45,252 bases of DNA from an uncultured Croceitalea sp. (lineage in GTDB: Bacteria; Bacteroidota; Bacteroidia; Flavobacteriales; Flavobacteriaceae), in NCBI GenBank assembly GCA_937926215.1, contig CALEYA010000060.1, positions 1-45,252 of the forward strand, given 5' to 3'. Under the pieces are notes generated by a model. That model made no database searches. It was given only the letters and a program-made list of their open reading frames with translations, and was not told the DNA's origin. Positions 7,443 to 15,075 of the stretch are shown in pieces (positions within the stretch are counted from its first letter, which is position 1; each line of letters begins with the position of its first letter). Both the position numbers and the translations under genes were made by a program.

Positions 7443-7970
7443 ATGATGACTGCACTTTACATTGTGGGCGGACTGGTGTTACTTGTCCTTATTCTTAGCA
7501 TGATTGCCCCAAAAACCTATGATGTTTCTAGATTTGTTATAATTAACAAACCAAAAGAGGAAGTATTCCAGTATTTAAGATCTCTTAAAAAAATGGACAA
7601 TTGGTCTCCTTGGGCCAAGAAAGACCCCAATATGCACAAGGAGTTTAGGGGAACTGATGGCGAAGTAGGCTCCGTAAGTTATTGGAACGGAAATAAAGAA
7701 GTTGGCGAGGGAGAACAAGAAATCACCAAAATTATGGATGGTGAACGTATTGAAGGGGAACTGCGGTTCATGAAACCTTTTAAATCCGAATCTGATTGTT
7801 ACCTAATTACGGAAGATGCGGGTAATAGTGAAACCAAAGTGACTTGGGGTTTTTCCGGTAACAACAAATTTCCAATGAGCATTATGATGCTTTTTATGAG
7901 CATGGACAAAATGGTAGGTAAGGATTTTGAAGAAGGCCTTTCCAGTTTAAAACAACTGTTGGAAGAATAA
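7443..7970 (+). CDS. SRPBCC (polyketide cyclase/START-like) family protein with N-terminal membrane anchor
   Basis: The 175-residue protein begins with one hydrophobic helix (about residues 4-22) followed by a SRPBCC fold region: FVIINKPKEEVFQYL, MDNWSPWAKKDPN, and a final helix MDKMVGKDFEEGLSSLKQLLE. This family binds hydrophobic ligands in a deep cavity; a ligand cannot be inferred. Two adjacent ATG codons (7443 and 7446) are possible starts. It stops three bases before the VOC gene, so the two are co-transcribed. Confidence 0.82.
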   Translation: MMTALYIVGGLVLLVLILSMIAPKTYDVSRFVIINKPKEEVFQYLRSLKKMDNWSPWAKKDPNMHKEFRGTDGEVGSVSYWNGNKEVGEGEQEITKIMDGERIEGELRFMKPFKSESDCYLITEDAGNSETKVTWGFSGNNKFPMSIMMLFMSMDKMVGKDFEEGLSSLKQLLEE

Positions 7971-7973
7971 GTT

Positions 7974-8354
7974 ATGGAGAACAATCCTATTGGTTGGGTA
8001 GAAATACCCGTAACCAACATGGCCCGTGCCAAAACCTTTTATGAAAACGTTTTTGAAATAACGCTACAACTTCAAGATTTTGGGGGTACGTTAATGGGTT
8101 GGTTGCCGGGAACGGAAGACGGAAAAGGGTGTTCCGGTTCCCTTGTTTTGCAGCCGGAATGGTATATACCCAACCGAAAAGAAGGTGTGCTTATTTATTT
8201 TTCCTGTGAGGATGTCACGATCACCCTTAAACGTATTGAAACGGAGGGAGGACGGGTATTACAACCCAAAACCCAAATAAGTCCGGAAATCGGTTTTATG
8301 GGACTCTTCCATGATTCGGAAGGAAACCGAATTGCGTTGCATTCAAAAGAATAG
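7974..8354 (+). CDS. VOC family protein (glyoxalase/bleomycin-resistance fold)
   Basis: The 126-residue protein shows the start GWVEIPVTNMARAKTFYENVF and the paired end GLFHDSEGNRIALHS, the two halves of the vicinal oxygen chelate fold. Metal-ligand candidates are visible at conserved places, but the substrate is unknown; such stand-alone VOC proteins are poorly predicted. It starts three bases after the SRPBCC gene and ends 32 bp from the convergent amylase gene. Confidence 0.87.
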   Translation: MENNPIGWVEIPVTNMARAKTFYENVFEITLQLQDFGGTLMGWLPGTEDGKGCSGSLVLQPEWYIPNRKEGVLIYFSCEDVTITLKRIETEGGRVLQPKTQISPEIGFMGLFHDSEGNRIALHSKE

Positions 8355-8386
8355 GACTTTGTTACTCCAAGCTAACTATGGAGTGG

Positions 8387-10081
8387 CTATTCCACCAACT
8401 CCAGTAGCGCGGTATCAAAATCATTCTCCAAAACAACGTAGCCGTTTTTAACAACGACTTCAGTTTGGGAATAGGTGTCGAACAATTTTGCGCCTTCGCC
8501 AAAGAATCCCTTTACGCGAAGGGATTTTTTGCCCTTGGGCAAATCCAAGGCAATGGCCACTTTATCCTTGTAATCCCCTTTGACAAACAGTCTTGAGAAT
8601 ACATAGGGTTTTTTGGATAGGCGTTTGTGTTTGCCTGCCCCAACGGAGGGATGCTTCGCTCTAAACTGGCCCAACTTTTGCCAGTGTTCATGTACCTTTT
8701 TAACTGAGGGAATGCTATCCAGATCTTCCCAATTCATGGTCGATCTAAGGTGTGCATCACCCTCGGCTCCTTCAATGGTCAATGGTCTTAGCGTTTCGTC
8801 CCCATAATACACTTGGGATGCCCCTGGCGTTAATAGCAACATATTGGCCGCTATATAGGGTTTCTTCCGTTCACGATCAAATGGACTGCCATCATCATGG
8901 GAAGTTAAGTAGTTTAATACACTTTTGCCTGCCATCTTGGTGTTCAGCAAATAGTTGTATTTCTTAAAAACCGTTTCATAATCCTTTAAGGCATCGGTCT
9001 TTAAATCAAAATTGATAAGGCTTTTAAAACCATAGTCAAAAAAATCAACGGTTTTATCCCCAAAATCAAACTTGCGACCCGAAGAAATCCCGTAGTTGTA
9101 GACTTCACCTACCATATAAAACTCCGTATCGTCCAAAACCTCATCTGGATGTTTTTTCTTCCAGGTTTCAAAGGCGTAGTCCGCTTCTTTTTTAAGCTCT
9201 GACCATGCATTTTCGTTAACATGCTTTACAGTATCCACTCGAAATCCATCCACCCCGAACTCGTGGATATAATCGGTCAACCATTTAATAATATAAAACC
9301 GTGGCGCCCTAGGATAGCCCGTACGTTCAAAAAAGAGATTGAGTTCATCCAATTCTTGGCTCAACCGACCTTCTTCCTTCCACTTTGCCAAAAGGGCATC
9401 TGGCAATTCTACAGGCTCGTTCGATTCCGTTAAAATATCCGGTAGGTTGGCCACCAAGGTACATGCAGTTGTATTTTCATAGGTGGTAAACTCGCAAGTA
9501 GGGTCCGTGCGCACCCATTCCTCTGGCCAAACGGGATCTAAATCCGTAACAGGTCCCGTGTGGTTTAAAACAACATCCAACAATACCCGTATTCCTTTAG
9601 AGTGGGCTTTTTTCACCAAGTTGGCCAAATCCTTTCTTGTACCAAAATTTGGATCAATGGCTGTCCAATCCTTGGCCCAGTAACCATGATAAGCGTAGGT
9701 GTTCCCCGTACCTTCATTGGTTGAACCATGGACTTGCTCTACAATAGGGGTAAACCAAATGGCATTAATACCCAAGTCCGAAAAATAACCTTCGTCCACT
9801 TTTTTTGAAATCCCACTCATATCCCCTCCTTCAAAACCTCTAAGTACAGCGGTGGAGTCCGTTCGGTTTAAGGTAAGGTCTTTTTTCGGATTGCCGTTGT
9901 AAAACCGATCCGTTAAAAGAAAATAGACGTTTGCACCTTCCCAGTAAAAGGGGAGGTCTTGCTTAATTTCTTCCGTTGTAACAATGCTGTTTTCTTCTTT
10001 TTGGGAATCCACTTTTTTTTCCTTTTTACAACCCATAAAAAAGGAGGTTATTGCTAAAGCAATAAGTAGTTTTTTCATCAT
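8387..10081 (-). CDS. GH13 alpha-amylase family lipoprotein, MalS-like
   Basis: The 564-residue protein has a lipoprotein signal (lipobox FMGC, Cys18) and a full GH13 barrel. The four conserved regions are visible: region I DVVLNH with Asp169 and His174, region II GFRVDTVKH with the nucleophile Asp283, region III with the acid/base Glu326 in MVGEVYN, and region IV with His395-Asp396 in LTSHDDG. The segments GGDMSGISKKVD, EQVHG, and YHGYWAKDW resemble the periplasmic MalS amylases, so I expect hydrolysis of alpha-1,4-glucan oligosaccharides at the membrane. No SusC/SusD pair or MalT-like regulator lies nearby, so this is not part of a complete starch locus. A two-codon choice of start (MM) remains. 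Confidence 0.9.
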   Translation of the reverse strand: MMKKLLIALAITSFFMGCKKEKKVDSQKEENSIVTTEEIKQDLPFYWEGANVYFLLTDRFYNGNPKKDLTLNRTDSTAVLRGFEGGDMSGISKKVDEGYFSDLGINAIWFTPIVEQVHGSTNEGTGNTYAYHGYWAKDWTAIDPNFGTRKDLANLVKKAHSKGIRVLLDVVLNHTGPVTDLDPVWPEEWVRTDPTCEFTTYENTTACTLVANLPDILTESNEPVELPDALLAKWKEEGRLSQELDELNLFFERTGYPRAPRFYIIKWLTDYIHEFGVDGFRVDTVKHVNENAWSELKKEADYAFETWKKKHPDEVLDDTEFYMVGEVYNYGISSGRKFDFGDKTVDFFDYGFKSLINFDLKTDALKDYETVFKKYNYLLNTKMAGKSVLNYLTSHDDGSPFDRERKKPYIAANMLLLTPGASQVYYGDETLRPLTIEGAEGDAHLRSTMNWEDLDSIPSVKKVHEHWQKLGQFRAKHPSVGAGKHKRLSKKPYVFSRLFVKGDYKDKVAIALDLPKGKKSLRVKGFFGEGAKLFDTYSQTEVVVKNGYVVLENDFDTALLELVE

Positions 10082-10193
10082 TGAGGATTTTGTTTAAAGC
10101 TATAAAATGCTTCTTGAAATATAAAATTTATTTAAATCCCTGATGATGAATCCGTATTTACCTTAAAATTAAGATGTGAAAGTGTTAGGACAA

Positions 10194-10973
10194 CTATTTC
10201 CTGTTCAGTACTTTATACTCTTCATAACAGCTGCTGATCGCGTCCAATATTTGTAGGTCATTGGCAGTTTGGATAAAGGATTTGGAGTAACTACAGTTGT
10301 TTAAAATGTCCTCAATATCCATTTTTTCCAATTGCAGTAGTTGAATTAGGGTTGCCCTATCAAATTTTGAAGCCAATAAGTTCCGTATTTCCTCGTCTTC
10401 CTTCATCTGCCTAAGTTTCCGCAATTGCGCGGGCCTTTTCCCAAAGAGGTTTCGCAACAAATCCGCGGGATTTAATATAGCCCCTAAGACTTTGGTAACC
10501 GCACTTGGATTTTTATTACCGGCTTCATAACTTTTGTTGAGTCCGGAAATACTGTACTGGAAAGCCGTGTTGTTTGCCGGAAGGTTTTTTACGTCAATCT
10601 CCAAAAAACCGGTAAGCTGATAGGGCCTAACGATTACTTCTTCCAGCGCATAGGCAAGCTCTGTCAAAGATATTTTGGTATCCTCAAATTTGAACATATC
10701 ATTGGTCACCCGCACTTTTTGAGGTTTAAAACCTAGATAGGTAAGGTAGAGCGTATCATTTACTGCGGCCGGGATAGTGAAATTTCCGTCTTGATCCGTA
10801 ATGGTCCCCTTTACCCGGTTTAGGTTGATGACATGGACACTTTCCAAGGAAAAATTAGTCTGCGCATTGATAACGGTGGCCTTAATTTCCCCTACCACGG
10901 CCTCATCTTCACTTTGCTGAGCAAACATGGGCAGGGTTAGAACGGCAAAAAAGAATGGTAAAAGTCTTTTCAT
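10194..10973 (-). CDS. carboxypeptidase-like regulatory domain protein, exported
   Basis: The 259-residue protein has a signal peptide ending FAQQ and then a CarboxypepD_reg-like beta-sandwich (about residues 28-112), recognisable from IKATVINAQTNFSLESVHVINL, TITDQDGNFTIPA, and LYLTYLGFKPQKV. This domain is normally the N-terminal module of TonB-dependent receptors; here it stands alone, followed by about 140 residues of charged helical sequence (LRNLFGKRPAQLRKLRQMKEDEE and IRNLLASKFDRATLIQLLQL). Such stand-alone proteins are common in Bacteroidota and uncharacterised. Confidence 0.82.
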   Translation of the reverse strand: MKRLLPFFFAVLTLPMFAQQSEDEAVVGEIKATVINAQTNFSLESVHVINLNRVKGTITDQDGNFTIPAAVNDTLYLTYLGFKPQKVRVTNDMFKFEDTKISLTELAYALEEVIVRPYQLTGFLEIDVKNLPANNTAFQYSISGLNKSYEAGNKNPSAVTKVLGAILNPADLLRNLFGKRPAQLRKLRQMKEDEEIRNLLASKFDRATLIQLLQLEKMDIEDILNNCSYSKSFIQTANDLQILDAISSCYEEYKVLNRK

Positions 10974-11042
10974 AAATTTTCCCTATAACTACAAAACAAC
11001 TAAAATAAAAGGGACTATAGCCGCTATTTAAGATGCCCTTAA

Positions 11043-12833
11043 CTAATAGAAACCTTTATTCCCTTTGTCTTTGAATTTTTTAGAACCTTTCTTTCCACTC
11101 TTAAAAGAATCTTTACGATCTCTACGACCGCCACGGTTTCCGTCTCTTCCACGTCCGCCGCCACCGCCGCCACTGCGATTTCGTTTTCCACCGCGTCCAC
11201 CGCCACCACCGGGGCTTTTGGACACTTCTACATTAATGAACCTACCATCCACCTTTAAATCGGTAAAGGTTTCTAAAATAGCTGGTGTAAACTGCGCTTC
11301 CGTGTTGAAGAAGGAAAAGGTATCCTTAGTATCCACTTTATAGATATCGTCTTTATCCAACCCTACTTGATCTCGTAAAAAATCTTTAAGGGTCATCCAA
11401 TCGTATCCATCGCGTTCCCCAACATTGATGAAATAGCGTACGGAACCATCTTTGGAAAAGTCCCCGCCGCCATCCTTGCTATTGCCGCGTTCGCGTTTTC
11501 CAGAGGAATCGCTGGAATTTAAATCCCTTGTTTTGCTGTAATAGTTGAAGAATCTGGTAAATTCTACGGAAACAATTTTTTTAATCAATTCTTCCCGGTC
11601 TATACCGTCCAAAACCTCCGTAATGGCAGGCAAATACCCGTCAATTTCTTCGTTTATTTTGGTATCCTTTATCTTATTGGCAAGGTGATACAATTGTATT
11701 TCGCAAATCTCGATTCCGGTTGGAATCTTCTTTTCAAGAAAATCGTTTTGGATCTTGCGTTCAATGGCGGATATTTTGCGCAACTCGCTGCGGGTAACGA
11801 TAACCATGGAAATTCCGGATTTACCGGCCCTTCCCGTCCTTCCGGAACGGTGGGTATAGGTTTCTATTTCATCCGGCAATTGGTAGTTGACAACGTGGGT
11901 AATATCATCCACATCAATACCACGGGCTGCAACATCCGTAGCCACCAACATTTGAATTTGCTTTTTACGAAAGGCGTTCATCACCAAATCCCGTTGGTTT
12001 TGGCTTAGATCGCCATGGAGTGCACCTGCGTTGTAGCCATCTTCAATCAATTTTTCAGCTACTTTTTGGGTATCCCGTTTGGTTCTGCAGAAAATAACGG
12101 AGAATATGCCCGGATTTGCATCGGCCAAACGTTTTAAGGCTGGGTAACGGTCACGACCGCTTACTACATAGTATTCGTGTTGTACCGTTGTTGCCCCAGA
12201 ATTTTTGGTCCCAACCGTAATTTCCTTGGGACTGTGCATAAATTTTTTAGCGATAGTAGAAACTTCCTTGGGCATGGTAGCGGAAAACAACCATGTGGAT
12301 TTTTCCTCTGGGGTATTGGAAAGGATGTCCTTGATGTCCTCAAAGAATCCCATATTCAGCATTTCATCAGCCTCGTCCAAGATACAGTAGTCTATTTTTG
12401 AAATGTCCACGATACCTCTACGGATCATGTCCTTCATCCTACCTGGTGTAGCTACGACGATTTGCGCCCCTCTTTTTATTTGTCTTGCTTGATCCGTAAT
12501 GCTGGCACCACCATAGATGGCAACAATGTTCATCCCTTTTTCATATTTGGAATACAACTGCATCTCATTGGTGATCTGCAAGCAAAGTTCCCGCGTGGGG
12601 GACAAGATAAGTCCTTGTGTGGTTCTGGAGGCCACATCTATTTTTTGGATCAGCGGAAACCCAAAAGCTGCGGTTTTTCCGGTTCCGGTTTGGGCCAAAG
12701 CGACCAAATCGGTTTCACTTTCCAATAAAATTGGGATTGCTTTTTCTTGTACTTCAGAAGGCTGTTCAAAGCCAAGGTCCGCCACGGCGGATAGCAGGGA
12801 CTGGTTTAGTCCCAAGCTTTCAAATTTTGACAT
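11043..12833 (-). CDS. DEAD-box ATP-dependent RNA helicase with DbpA domain and RGG-rich tail
   Basis: The 596-residue protein has all the helicase motifs: Q motif around residues 22-30, AQTGTGKT (47-54), DEAD (153-156), SAT (184-186), RGIDVDD and HRSGRTGR (328-335). Residues about 465-540 look like the DbpA RRM-type RNA-binding domain, and the tail (about 545-596) is Gly/Arg/Lys-rich with many RGG-like repeats, which bind RNA non-specifically. It resembles CsdA/DeaD cold-shock helicases that unwind structured RNA in ribosome assembly and mRNA turnover. The RGG tail gives GC-rich, low-complexity DNA at 11100-11220. A promoter-like box about 110 bp upstream implies a long leader. Confidence 0.92.
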   Translation of the reverse strand: MSKFESLGLNQSLLSAVADLGFEQPSEVQEKAIPILLESETDLVALAQTGTGKTAAFGFPLIQKIDVASRTTQGLILSPTRELCLQITNEMQLYSKYEKGMNIVAIYGGASITDQARQIKRGAQIVVATPGRMKDMIRRGIVDISKIDYCILDEADEMLNMGFFEDIKDILSNTPEEKSTWLFSATMPKEVSTIAKKFMHSPKEITVGTKNSGATTVQHEYYVVSGRDRYPALKRLADANPGIFSVIFCRTKRDTQKVAEKLIEDGYNAGALHGDLSQNQRDLVMNAFRKKQIQMLVATDVAARGIDVDDITHVVNYQLPDEIETYTHRSGRTGRAGKSGISMVIVTRSELRKISAIERKIQNDFLEKKIPTGIEICEIQLYHLANKIKDTKINEEIDGYLPAITEVLDGIDREELIKKIVSVEFTRFFNYYSKTRDLNSSDSSGKRERGNSKDGGGDFSKDGSVRYFINVGERDGYDWMTLKDFLRDQVGLDKDDIYKVDTKDTFSFFNTEAQFTPAILETFTDLKVDGRFINVEVSKSPGGGGGRGGKRNRSGGGGGGRGRDGNRGGRRDRKDSFKSGKKGSKKFKDKGNKGFY

Positions 12834-12942
12834 AATTCGTTATAAGTAATCGCAAATATGTGTGTTGCATAGAGCGATTTTTGATACTTATAAACCCTTA
12901 CTCAGCGCAACACCTGCCATACCGGCGGCGTTAATAAAGCGG

Positions 12943-12950
12943 CAAAGGTA
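12943..12950 (-). promoter_or_regulatory. candidate -7 box for the RNA helicase gene, implying a leader of about 100 nt
   Basis: On the minus strand TACCTTTG (12950 to 12943) matches the Bacteroidota -7 consensus TAnnTTTG. A T-run lies about 23 bp upstream of it, rather far for a -33 element. If used, transcription starts near 12937 and leaves about 104 nt before the ATG at 12833, unusually long compared with the short leaders seen elsewhere here. Confidence 0.45.
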
Positions 12951-12996
12951 CTGCTAATTGCGGACTCTGCTCTAAAAAGATGTAATTAGTTAAAAA

Positions 12997-13578
12997 CTAG
13001 AGCTTTAATGAAGTTAAATACTGCAATAGCTTAGTCATGGCACGGCCCCTATGGCTTATTTCATTTTTTGTGGCAAGTGGCAACTCCGCAAAAGTGCGGT
13101 CAAATCCAAGAGGTTTAAAAATGGGATCGTATCCAAAACCGCCTTCACCCATTTGTCGGCTAGTAATAGATCCTTCCACAACCCCCTGGAACAAATACCG
13201 TTCCTTATCCAAATTAAGGGCGATTACCGTTTTAAAATGGGCATTTCTGTTCTCGTTGTTCCCAAGATCTCGCAACAGTTTTTCCATATTATCATCGGCA
13301 CTTTTCTGTAGCCCCGCGTATCTTGCCGTGTATACACCGGGGGCACCCTTAAGAGCATCTACGAGAAGCCCGGTATCATCTGCAAAACAAGGTAGACCGT
13401 AGTGTTTGGTCACATAATCTGCCTTTATTCGGGCATTTTCTTCCAAGGTGGCTCCTGTTTCCTCAATTTCATCAAAACATTGGATGTCCGTTAAGGATAG
13501 CAGTTGAAAATGTTGGGGTACCAAAGCTTTGACTTCGGTAAACTTGTTGGTATTGTGCGTAGCAAAGACCAGTTTCAT
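12997..13578 (-). CDS. rdgB: non-canonical purine NTP pyrophosphatase (RdgB/HAM1 family)
   Basis: The 193-residue protein hydrolyses XTP, ITP and dITP to monophosphates, keeping deaminated purines out of DNA and RNA. Family marks are the N-terminal FATHNTNKFTEV (substrate-binding T/S-HN-x-x-K), the LEENARIKADYV helix, ADDTGLLVDAL with the catalytic Asp pair at 67-68, GVYTARYAG, GEGGFGYDPIF and the C-terminal SHRGRAM. Length and motif order are normal. It is divergent from the methyltransferase gene at 13620, sharing a 41-bp promoter region. Confidence 0.93.
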   Translation of the reverse strand: MKLVFATHNTNKFTEVKALVPQHFQLLSLTDIQCFDEIEETGATLEENARIKADYVTKHYGLPCFADDTGLLVDALKGAPGVYTARYAGLQKSADDNMEKLLRDLGNNENRNAHFKTVIALNLDKERYLFQGVVEGSITSRQMGEGGFGYDPIFKPLGFDRTFAELPLATKNEISHRGRAMTKLLQYLTSLKL

Positions 13579-13619
13579 TCTTTATTTTTTGTGGTCCTAA
13601 AAATAGTATTTTCGTAATC

Positions 13620-14072
13620 ATGAAGTTAAGATTAATTCCACCAGTGGTGTTTTTGCTTTTTGCGGTACTTATGTACGCTTTGTCAAAACTCCTTCCGTTT
13701 GGACAGTTCGATTTTTTTGGCAGGAACCCCTTAAAATATGCCCTCTGGGGCCTTGGTTTTTTAGTAATGATGATTGCCATGATCCAATTCAGGCTTAAAA
13801 AAACGACCACAAATCCTTTGAAACCTGAAAAGGCAAGCCAATTGGTCGTTTCAGGAATTTTCAGTTATACCAGAAATCCCATGTATTTGGCCATGTTGTT
13901 GTTTTTGATCGGATTTGGATTGAGCTTGGGAAATGCCTTCAATACCATTACGGCAGCAGGTTTTGTGTATTATATGAACTATTTTCAAATCAAACGGGAG
14001 GAAGAAGCCTTGACCACATTGTTCGGGAAGGAATATACCATGTATTGTAAAGCGGTAAGAAGATGGTTCTAA
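13620..14072 (+). CDS. isoprenylcysteine carboxyl methyltransferase-like (ICMT/PEMT) membrane protein
   Basis: The 150-residue integral membrane protein has about four hydrophobic helices and the hallmark pair SGIFSYTRNPMYLAMLL (about 79-95) and REEEALTTLFGKEYTMYCKAVRRW at the end, which bind S-adenosylmethionine in the ICMT/PEMT superfamily. Bacterial members methylate unidentified small or lipid-like substrates. Its last ten bases overlap the start of the alpha/beta hydrolase gene, so the two are coupled. A near-consensus -7 box (TATTTTCG, 13607-13614) ends five bases before the ATG. Confidence 0.85.
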   Translation: MKLRLIPPVVFLLFAVLMYALSKLLPFGQFDFFGRNPLKYALWGLGFLVMMIAMIQFRLKKTTTNPLKPEKASQLVVSGIFSYTRNPMYLAMLLFLIGFGLSLGNAFNTITAAGFVYYMNYFQIKREEEALTTLFGKEYTMYCKAVRRWF

Positions 14073-14860
14073 GAAAGTTATGGATGTTATTCGTGGGTTT
14101 ACGGGTAATGGCGTTAAGTCCCTTATATTCCCAAACCGATCATTTTACTTCCTTTGATGGAACTACAATTGCTTATGTGGACGAAGGTGATGGTTTTCCT
14201 GTGGTCTTGCTTCATGGCTTTATCAACTCCAAAGCTTCTTGGGATAAAACAGTTCTAAAAAAGGAGTTGCCCAAAAATGGGTACCGGGTTATCGCTCCGG
14301 ATTTGCGAGGCAATGGGGATTCCGATACACCGCAAAATGACTCGGCCTATGCAGATAATGCGGAAGTAAAGGATTTGAAGTCGCTATTGGACACCCTAAA
14401 TATTGAGAAGTGTTTTGTAGTTGGATATTCCAGAGGGAGCATCGTACTTGCTAAATGGCTCACCCAAGAAAAACGTATTGAAAAAGCGATTTTAGGAGGT
14501 ATGGGTGCCGATTTTACCGATCCTAATTGGGACAGAAGACTAGTATTTGCCGCTGCCTTTGACGGGAATATCACGGCAGAAACCCAGGGAGCCGTAACCT
14601 ATGCCAAATCTATTGGGGCAGACTTAAGGTCATTGCATTTACAGCAGAAGTACCAACCGGTGACCAGTATGGAGGAATTGTCGGAACTTCAACAAAAGGT
14701 ATTGGTCATTGCCGGTGATATGGACAAAGACAACGGGAGTCCCAAGCAGCTCAAAGAAGCCATTCCTAATGGGGTGTTGGCCATAGTACCAGGTAATCAT
14801 AACAATGCCTACAAGAACGAAGCTTTCTCTGCCAAGATTATCGCATTCCTCAAAGAGTGA
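14063..14860 (+). CDS. alpha/beta hydrolase, probably exported
   Basis: The 265-residue protein has a hydrophobic N-terminus (about 5-23) consistent with a signal peptide, then an alpha/beta-hydrolase fold: the oxyanion HGF at 51-53, the nucleophile elbow GYSRG with Ser123, an acid candidate around Asp219-Asp223 (VLVIAGDMDKDNG), and His246 in VPGNHNNAY. The substrate cannot be predicted. The start at 14063 overlaps the upstream methyltransferase gene by ten bases; a second in-frame ATG 7 codons in would shorten the signal. Confidence 0.85.
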   Translation: MVLRKLWMLFVGLRVMALSPLYSQTDHFTSFDGTTIAYVDEGDGFPVVLLHGFINSKASWDKTVLKKELPKNGYRVIAPDLRGNGDSDTPQNDSAYADNAEVKDLKSLLDTLNIEKCFVVGYSRGSIVLAKWLTQEKRIEKAILGGMGADFTDPNWDRRLVFAAAFDGNITAETQGAVTYAKSIGADLRSLHLQQKYQPVTSMEELSELQQKVLVIAGDMDKDNGSPKQLKEAIPNGVLAIVPGNHNNAYKNEAFSAKIIAFLKE

Positions 14861-15075
14861 AGACAAAAAAGGTTTTTATGCCAGTCTAGGTAACGGGCGT
14901 TTTGCCCAATGCTGGGGTTTCAAATACCCAAAACTGATAATATGCTATTTTTAAGTCCGTTTGGCTGATGATAATTTAGCGTTTTTCGGTAAAAAATGTT
15001 ACAAAACACTTTTTTGACCAACTGGAAAACCGCAGTTCGATTTTATCGTTATTTTTACGGCTTAATTTTTTGATA

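Noticed and set aside
11065-11343. A 92-codon proline/arginine-rich frame on the plus strand
   Set aside because: It is the mirror of the Gly/Arg-rich tail of the RNA helicase gene, which explains its composition.
14895-14907. GGGC-GTTTT-GCCC hairpin after the alpha/beta hydrolase gene as a terminator
   Set aside because: The stem is only four base pairs and no T-run follows.
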